Made by a program: the position numbers and the translations under genes. Source: Methylomarinum sp964397365 (GTDB lineage: Bacteria; Pseudomonadota; Gammaproteobacteria; Methylococcales; Methylomonadaceae). Taken from it: DNA of 11,696 nt. How positions within the stretch are numbered: the stretch's first letter is position 1; each line of letters starts with the position of its first letter. Location of the stretch: the NCBI GenBank assembly GCA_964397365.1, contig CAYNIU010000073.1:1-11696 (forward strand), given 5' to 3'. This document shows positions 7,156 through 11,696 of this stretch, in pieces. The notes under the pieces are model-generated. The model was not told the origin of the DNA, ran no database searches, and saw only the letters and a program-made list of their open reading frames with translations.

Positions 7156-9174
7156 ATGTCGAAAAGAAAAATTCTTGTTACCAGCGCCTTACCTTACGCT
7201 AATGGTCCGATCCATTTGGGACATCTGGTTGAATATATCCAAACCGATATCTGGGTACGCTTTCAAAAGCAACGCGGCAACCAATGTTATTACGTCTGCG
7301 CAGATGATACCCATGGCACCCCCATTATGCTGCGAGCTGACCGTGAAGGCATCACCCCGGAACAACTCATCGCTCAGGTAGAACAAGAACATCGAGCCGA
7401 TTTTGATGAATTTGGCGTCGCTTTCGACAACTTTCACAGCACCCATTCAGCAGAAAACAAAGCACTATCAGCGCTGATTTATACCCGTCTGCGCGATAGC
7501 GGACATATCAGTAAACGGACGATTACCCAAGCCTTTGATCCTGTTAAAAACATGTTCCTGCCGGATCGTTTTATTAAAGGTGAATGCCCCAAATGTAGCG
7601 CCAAAGACCAATATGGCGACAATTGCGAAGCCTGCGGCGCCACCTATTCGCCAACCGAATTAAAAAATGCGGTATCGGTTGTTTCCGGTGAAAAACCAAT
7701 TGCAAAAGATTCAGAACATTACTTTTTCAAGCTGGGGGATTTTACTGACATGCTGGAAACCTGGACTAAAGCCGAGGGTCATCTTCAGCCGGAAGTCCGC
7801 AATAAAATGGCGGAATGGCTGGAAAATGGCCTGCAGCAATGGGATATTTCCCGTGATGCCCCTTATTTTGGTTTTGAAATTCCTGATGCGCCAGGCAAAT
7901 ATTTTTACGTTTGGCTGGATGCCCCCATCGGTTATATGGCCAGCTTTAAAAACCTGTGTGCAAAACAAGGCTTAGACTTCGACGAATTCTGGGGCAAAAA
8001 CAGTGATGTCGAACTGTATCATTTTATCGGTAAAGACATTATTTATTTCCACGCCCTGTTCTGGCCCGCCATGTTAAGCGGCGCTGATTTCAGAACCCCA
8101 AGCGCGGTTTTTTCTCACGGCTTCTTGACCGTTAACGGCGAAAAAATGTCGAAATCTCGCGGTACATTTATCAAGGCGCGCACCTATCTGGAACATCTGA
8201 ACCCTGAATATCTGCGTTATTATTTCGCCGCCAAATTAACCGATGGCGTCGATGATCTCGATCTGAATTTCGATGATTTCAGCCAGCGCGTCAACTCCGA
8301 TCTGGTCGGTAAAGTGGTCAATATCGCCAGCCGATGCAGCGGTTTCATCAAAAAACGTTTTGACGGCAAACTTTCCACCTCCTGCGCAGAAGCGGATTTA
8401 TTCCAACAATTTATCGATGCCAATGAAGCCATCGCCAATCTCTATGAAAAACGTGAATTCGGCAAAGCCATGCGCGAAATCATGGCATTAGCGGATAAAG
8501 CCAACCAATATATTGACGAGAAAAAACCCTGGGTTATCGCCAAAGAACAAGGCCGCGACGCCGAACTGCACGACATATGCTCCATGGGCATCAACCTGTT
8601 TCGCGTGTTAGTCGCCTATTTAAAACCGGTCATCCCGACACTGGCCGCCAATGCCGAAAACTTCCTGAATATTGAATCTCAGAGTTGGCCATCAGCGGCG
8701 CAACCGCTACTGGATCACCCCATCAATAAATTCAAACCCTTAATGACCCGTGTCGAAGCAGATAAAATTGACGCGATTGTCGAGGCATCCAAAGAAAATC
8801 TGGAAAAAACACCGGAACCTGCAATTCAAAAATGGGAGCCTATCGCTGACACTATCGAATTTGACGATTTTGCCAAAATTGATCTACGCATCGCCAAAAT
8901 TATTAAAGCCGAACATGTGGAAGGTGCGAACAAATTACTGCAATTAACTGTCGATATAGGCGATGAATCCCGTAATATTTTTGCCGGAATTAAATCCGCC
9001 TATGCCCCTGAAGACCTGGAAGGCAAACTGACTGTCGTGGTGGCCAACCTGAAGCCGAGAAAAATGCGTTTCGGACTATCCGAAGGCATGGTATTGGCCG
9101 CAGGTCCAGGCGGTAAAGACTTATGGATTCTGAGTCCCGAACAAGGCGCACAAGCGGGTATGCGGGTTAAATAA
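7156..9174 (+). CDS. metG: Methionyl-tRNA synthetase with C-terminal tRNA-binding domain
   Basis: Class I aminoacyl-tRNA synthetase that charges tRNA-Met, including the initiator, in the cytosol. 672 residues, matching the long E. coli form (677). The class I signature is PIHLGH (18-23); CADDTHGTP is at 48-56; the zinc knuckle has CPKC (144-147) and CEAC (157-160); KMSKS is at 330-334. The C-terminal EMAP/Trbp111-like OB-fold dimerisation and tRNA-binding domain starts near residue 568 (DDFAKIDLRIAKI) and runs to the end. All catalytic motifs are intact. The ATG at 7156 sits just before the conserved KILVTSALPYANG N-terminus; no strong Shine-Dalgarno is visible. It follows the zinc-ribbon gene by 94 nt and probably has its own promoter. 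Confidence 0.98.
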   Translation: MSKRKILVTSALPYANGPIHLGHLVEYIQTDIWVRFQKQRGNQCYYVCADDTHGTPIMLRADREGITPEQLIAQVEQEHRADFDEFGVAFDNFHSTHSAENKALSALIYTRLRDSGHISKRTITQAFDPVKNMFLPDRFIKGECPKCSAKDQYGDNCEACGATYSPTELKNAVSVVSGEKPIAKDSEHYFFKLGDFTDMLETWTKAEGHLQPEVRNKMAEWLENGLQQWDISRDAPYFGFEIPDAPGKYFYVWLDAPIGYMASFKNLCAKQGLDFDEFWGKNSDVELYHFIGKDIIYFHALFWPAMLSGADFRTPSAVFSHGFLTVNGEKMSKSRGTFIKARTYLEHLNPEYLRYYFAAKLTDGVDDLDLNFDDFSQRVNSDLVGKVVNIASRCSGFIKKRFDGKLSTSCAEADLFQQFIDANEAIANLYEKREFGKAMREIMALADKANQYIDEKKPWVIAKEQGRDAELHDICSMGINLFRVLVAYLKPVIPTLAANAENFLNIESQSWPSAAQPLLDHPINKFKPLMTRVEADKIDAIVEASKENLEKTPEPAIQKWEPIADTIEFDDFAKIDLRIAKIIKAEHVEGANKLLQLTVDIGDESRNIFAGIKSAYAPEDLEGKLTVVVANLKPRKMRFGLSEGMVLAAGPGGKDLWILSPEQGAQAGMRVK

Positions 9175-9230
9175 CCGGTTACCAACTTAAGACAGGACAC
9201 AAAGAGAATATAGATTCAGGACGATATTAT

Positions 9231-9305
9231 TTTCCACCATGAAGGACATGAAGTTAAGGAAGAAAAAATTAAACCTTCATGTATTTCATGCTCTTCATGG
9301 TGAAA
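9231..9305. repeat. Hairpin-forming interspersed repeat built of 9-bp CATGAAG/CTTCATG units
   Basis: Left arm CACCATGAAG (9235-9244) pairs perfectly with right arm CTTCATGGTG (9293-9302), flanked by TTT and AAA. Inner CATGAAG (9247-9253) pairs with CTTCATG (9275-9281). The right side is three consecutive 9-mers, CTTCATGTA, TTTCATGCT and CTTCATGGT (9275-9301), and the left side has CATGAAGGA and CATGAAGTT. This matches a class of intergenic repeats I recall from many bacterial genomes (CACGAAG/CATGAAG nonamers facing each other) that produce spurious His/Glu-rich small ORFs such as the minus-strand HHEEHEIHE reading here. It lies between metG and the Hcp-like gene. It could form an mRNA stem-loop, but there is no T-run to make it an intrinsic terminator. 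Confidence 0.75.
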
Positions 9306-9356
9306 CCTGTTCTGTTTATCCCTCACCAACCGACAACACGAATTACCGGATAGATA

Positions 9357-11033
9357 ATGTTTTGCTATCACTGCCAAGAAGCTAAAAAGAATACAGTTTG
9401 TGACACCGCCGGCATTTGCGGGAAAAAAGCCAATGTTTCCAGTCTTCAGGATCTTCTCATGTTCAGCCTTAAGGGGTTGGCGTTCTACGGCACCCTGGCA
9501 GAAGAATTGGGTTTGGTCAGTCACAAAACCCACCGCTTTTTGGCTAATGCGCTGTTCTCGATGGTCACCAATGTTAACTTTGACCCCAACGACTTTATCA
9601 ATTTGATTGACGAAGCCGTCAAACGCAGAAACTCTCTTCGCAAACAGTTTTTAGTCGCCTATCAACAAAAAAACAATCAGGAATTTAATCTATCCATTCC
9701 AGAAGAGGCTCAATGGCAATATGCAGAATGTAATGAACAGGCTTTCATTGAAAAAGGCGAAACCGTCGGCGTACAAAAAGACCTCGACTTGTTTGATGCT
9801 GATGTCCACGCTTTGCAGGAATGTCTGCTTTATGCCGTCAAAGGCTTAGGCTCTCTGGCTGTACACAACCTGGCGCTGGGCGTTGAAGAGCGCGAACAAT
9901 ATCAATTCATGCACCAGGCCTTGAGTTTCACCCTGAACAAAGGCAACACCCTTGAAGATGTTTTGGCGCTATTACTTCGTTGTGGTGAATTGGGTCTGTC
10001 AGCCATGGGACAACTGGAAAAATCCAATAACGACAAATTCGGTCATCCCGTACCCACTACCGTTTATCTCGATACCTGGGACAGACCGGGGATTTTAGTT
10101 TCCGGGCATGATTTACAGGATCTGCAAGACCTGCTGGAACAAACCGCCGGCACAGGGGTGGATGTCTATACTCACGGAGAAGCCCTGTCTGCTCACGCTT
10201 ATCCGGCGCTGAAAAAATACTTTAATCTGGTTGCCAACTACGGTGGCGCCTGGCAGGATCAAAAAACCCAGTTCCCCAAATTCAACGGGCCAGTTCTGGT
10301 GACGACAAACAGCATTCAACAACCGAAAAAAACCTACCAGGATAAGCTGTTCAGCACCGGCATGGTCGGTTGGCCGGGTGTTCCACATATCGCCGATCGC
10401 AAACCCGGTCAGCGTAAAGATTTCAGCGCGGTTATCGAACTGGCCAAACACAGCGCCGCGCCTGCGCCACTGACCGAAGGCACAACCACCACCGGTTACG
10501 GTCTTCAGGCATTGATGTCCTTAACTGACAAAATTACCACTGCCATACAGAGTGGTCAAATCAAACGACTTATCGTCATAGCCGGTACCGATGGTCGTCA
10601 TAAAGAACGCCGCTATTACAGCCAACTGGCTGAAGCGCTGCCGGAAGATGCACTCATCATTACCGCAGGCGATACAAAATATCGTTTTTACCAACACAAT
10701 TTCGGCCAAATCGACGGAATTCCGCGGTTGCTCGATGCAGGACAAAGTAACGACTTCTCTGCCATCATCAGCTTCCTGAAACAATTACAGAAAACACTGG
10801 GACTAAGCGCATTAAACGCCTTACCGGTTTCCTTCAACATCGCATGGTACGAACAAAAAACCATTCTGATGATGCTGGCGCTATTGGCATTGAACTTTAA
10901 AAATATTCGTATCGGACCAACACTACCGCCATTCTTTACGCCCAACATTCTGCAATTACTGGCCGATAAATACGCTTTAAAAGGCATTGACACGGTAGAG
11001 AACGATGTTGAATCATTAATGGCCGGAAACTGA
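9357..11033 (+). CDS. hcp: Hybrid-cluster-protein (Hcp) homologue lacking all four hybrid-cluster cysteines
   Basis: 558 residues, full length for class I Hcp (about 550). Automatic annotation would call it hydroxylamine reductase. The N-terminal [4Fe-4S] motif is intact: C3-x2-C6-x8-C15-x5-C21 (the class I spacing, not the class II spacing of E. coli). Pocket residues matching D. vulgaris H244, E268, E494 and K496 are kept as H251 (SGHD), E275 (THGE), E499 and K501 (WYEQK). The four cluster cysteines are all replaced: C312 by Ser319 (TTNSIQ), C406 by Thr411 (AGTDGRH), C434 by Asp439 (TAGDTKYR), C459 by Ser464 (AGQSND). No Cys occurs after residue 209. The usual GFGHN also reads GYGLQ. The frame is uninterrupted and surrounding motifs are conserved, so this looks like a maintained paralogue and not decay. 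No FNR- or NsrR-like site was seen upstream; GGATAG precedes the ATG. It probably binds only one Fe-S cluster and cannot do hybrid-cluster chemistry. Confidence 0.93.
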   Translation: MFCYHCQEAKKNTVCDTAGICGKKANVSSLQDLLMFSLKGLAFYGTLAEELGLVSHKTHRFLANALFSMVTNVNFDPNDFINLIDEAVKRRNSLRKQFLVAYQQKNNQEFNLSIPEEAQWQYAECNEQAFIEKGETVGVQKDLDLFDADVHALQECLLYAVKGLGSLAVHNLALGVEEREQYQFMHQALSFTLNKGNTLEDVLALLLRCGELGLSAMGQLEKSNNDKFGHPVPTTVYLDTWDRPGILVSGHDLQDLQDLLEQTAGTGVDVYTHGEALSAHAYPALKKYFNLVANYGGAWQDQKTQFPKFNGPVLVTTNSIQQPKKTYQDKLFSTGMVGWPGVPHIADRKPGQRKDFSAVIELAKHSAAPAPLTEGTTTTGYGLQALMSLTDKITTAIQSGQIKRLIVIAGTDGRHKERRYYSQLAEALPEDALIITAGDTKYRFYQHNFGQIDGIPRLLDAGQSNDFSAIISFLKQLQKTLGLSALNALPVSFNIAWYEQKTILMMLALLALNFKNIRIGPTLPPFFTPNILQLLADKYALKGIDTVENDVESLMAGN

Positions 11034-11044
11034 GATGCCGCGCA

Positions 11045-11596
11045 ATGCCTGAATCGCTAGCCGAACAAATTGATGCCCTGTTGCCGCAAACGCAATGCAC
11101 TCAATGCGGATTTTCCGGCTGCAAGCCTTATGCCCAAGCCATCAGTGACGGCAGCGCCGATATTAACCAATGCCCACCGGGCGGCGCCGCAGGCATCAAA
11201 AAACTAGCGGCTTTACTCAAGGTAAAAGAAAAACCGCTCAACCCGGCATTCGGCAGCGAACAACCGAGAAAAATCGCCTTCATTATTGAACAAGACTGCA
11301 TCGGCTGCACCAAATGTATTCCGCCTTGTCCGGTTGACGCAATCCTTGGCGCCAATAAACACATGCACACCATCATTACCGCCGAATGCACTGGTTGTGA
11401 ACTGTGCGTTGCCCCCTGTCCGGTTGATTGCATTATCATGAAGGAAGCGGATACTCCCTGGAACCAGGCGGCTGCCGACCACGCCAGACAACGCTACCAA
11501 AATAAACAGCAACGCCTGCAACAGCAAGCACAGGAGAAAATCGAGCGTTTGCAAAAACAAAAACTGATGCTAGCAAAACTTAAAGGCAAAAAATAA
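11045..11596 (+). CDS. rnfB: Soluble RnfB-like ferredoxin with three predicted [4Fe-4S] sites
   Basis: A 183-residue electron carrier. Residues 5-50 are the RnfB Fe-S domain (C18-x2-C21-x4-C26-x16-C43), followed by two ferredoxin [4Fe-4S] motifs, C85-x2-C88-x2-C91-x3-C95-P and C115-x2-C118-x2-C121-x3-C125-P. The tail (140-183) is a Lys/Gln-rich, probably helical basic segment. The N-terminal membrane helix found in E. coli RsxB is absent: the protein starts directly at ESLAEQIDALLPQTQCTQCG, so it should be soluble or only peripherally bound. It begins 11 nt after the Hcp-like stop and is probably co-transcribed, making it the natural candidate electron partner of that protein. No other rnf subunit is in the window. 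Soluble RnfB-like proteins outside rnf operons are known in other proteobacteria, so the rnfB name should not be read as proof of a Rnf complex. Confidence 0.92.
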   Translation: MPESLAEQIDALLPQTQCTQCGFSGCKPYAQAISDGSADINQCPPGGAAGIKKLAALLKVKEKPLNPAFGSEQPRKIAFIIEQDCIGCTKCIPPCPVDAILGANKHMHTIITAECTGCELCVAPCPVDCIIMKEADTPWNQAAADHARQRYQNKQQRLQQQAQEKIERLQKQKLMLAKLKGKK

Positions 11597-11617
11597 GCCG
11601 ACTTGCAGATTTTCCAG

Positions 11618-11623
11618 TATAAT
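11618..11623 (+). promoter_or_regulatory. Perfect TATAAT -10 element upstream of tRNA-Arg
   Basis: TATAAT is six of six to the sigma-70 -10 consensus, followed by a C-rich stretch (GCCCACC) that could act as a discriminator. Initiation near 11630 would leave a leader of about 12 nt before the mature tRNA 5' end at 11642. No -35 is seen at 16-18 bp; the TTGCAG at 11603-11608 is only 9 bp away and cannot serve. Confidence 0.55.
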
Positions 11624-11641
11624 TGCCCACCTGTTCACCAC

Positions 11642-11696
11642 GCGCCCTTAGCTCAGCTGGATAGAGCGCGGCCCTCCGGAGGCCGAGGCCAGAGGT
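11642..11696 (+). tRNA. tRNA-Arg, anticodon CCG (3' part beyond window)
   Basis: Acceptor 5' strand GCGCCCT (11642-11648); D stem GCTC (11651-11654) with GAGC (11664-11667); anticodon stem CGGCC (11669-11673) with GGCCG (11681-11685). The seven-base loop is CTCCGGA (11674-11680), placing anticodon CCG at 11676-11678, which reads the Arg codon CGG. The 5' strand of the T stem (AGAGG, 11691-11695) is present and the window ends one base into the T loop. Confidence 0.95.

Noticed and set aside
9165..9181. GGTTA-AA-TAACC and TAACCGGTTA at the metG stop as an intrinsic terminator
   Set aside because: Arms are only five bases with a two-base loop, and there is no T-run after them.
9216..9533. Minus-strand small ORF with HHEEHEIHE
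   Set aside because: It is a reading of the 9-bp-period repeat running into the antisense of the Hcp-like gene; no ribosome-binding site or independent coding signal.
9357..11033. Hcp-like gene as a pseudogene
   Set aside because: One uninterrupted frame of normal length with conserved motifs throughout; only the cluster cysteines and a few pocket positions differ.
11603..11623. TTGCAG plus TATAAT as a complete tRNA promoter
   Set aside because: The spacer is only 9 bp; I kept the -10 alone.
1..11696. CRISPR array, insertion sequence, integrase or toxin-antitoxin pair
   Set aside because: No regularly spaced repeats, transposase or integrase motifs were seen in any frame; remaining ORFs are short overlaps in other frames of the listed genes.

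Overview
The window looks like the chromosome of a gammaproteobacterium of moderate G+C (my impression is mid-40s percent, not computed). It combines an mrp/apbC gene reading left, a long-form metG with a C-terminal tRNA-binding domain, an RnfB-type ferredoxin and a tRNA-Arg. A methanotroph-like (Methylococcales) host is my guess from the general feel of the proteins; it is an inference and not demonstrated.

Layout. (1) Positions 1-1028, minus strand: mrp/apbC, an Fe-S carrier ATPase, cut by the left edge about a dozen or more codons before its end. (2) 1029-1407: a gene-poor stretch with a cluster of small palindromes and only weak promoter candidates. (3) 1408-7061, plus strand: five tightly packed genes forming a self-contained Hsp70 module: an 825-residue TPR-like helical protein, a minimal J-like protein whose catalytic HPD is PPD, a dedicated GrpE, a 583-residue HscC-like Hsp70 with a short lid, and a small protein with an N-terminal zinc ribbon. 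Gaps are 14 and 5 nt, with ATGA and TGATG overlaps at the other two junctions, so this is almost certainly one operon. (4) 7091-9174: metG behind a recognisable extended -10 promoter. (5) 9231-9305: a hairpin-forming interspersed repeat built of 9-bp units. (6) 9357-11596: a two-gene unit with a hybrid-cluster-protein (Hcp) homologue and a soluble RnfB-like ferredoxin carrying three predicted [4Fe-4S] sites. (7) 11642 to the right edge: the 5' part of tRNA-Arg(CCG).

Two things stand out. First, the Hcp homologue keeps its four N-terminal [4Fe-4S] cysteines and the His, two Glu and Lys of the hybrid-cluster pocket, but all four hybrid-cluster cysteines are replaced (Ser319, Thr411, Asp439, Ser464). 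There is no cysteine at all after residue 209, yet the reading frame is intact and the fold motifs are well kept. It should not be a hydroxylamine/NO reductase of the known type despite what automatic annotation would say. Second, the Hsp70 module looks like a specialised second chaperone machine. It has its own nucleotide-exchange factor but a J-like partner lacking the His that normally triggers Hsp70 ATP hydrolysis, plus two flanking proteins of unknown role that may be client adaptors.

mrp and metG are divergent immediate neighbours in E. coli and relatives, so the chaperone module appears to sit inside an old mrp|metG junction.
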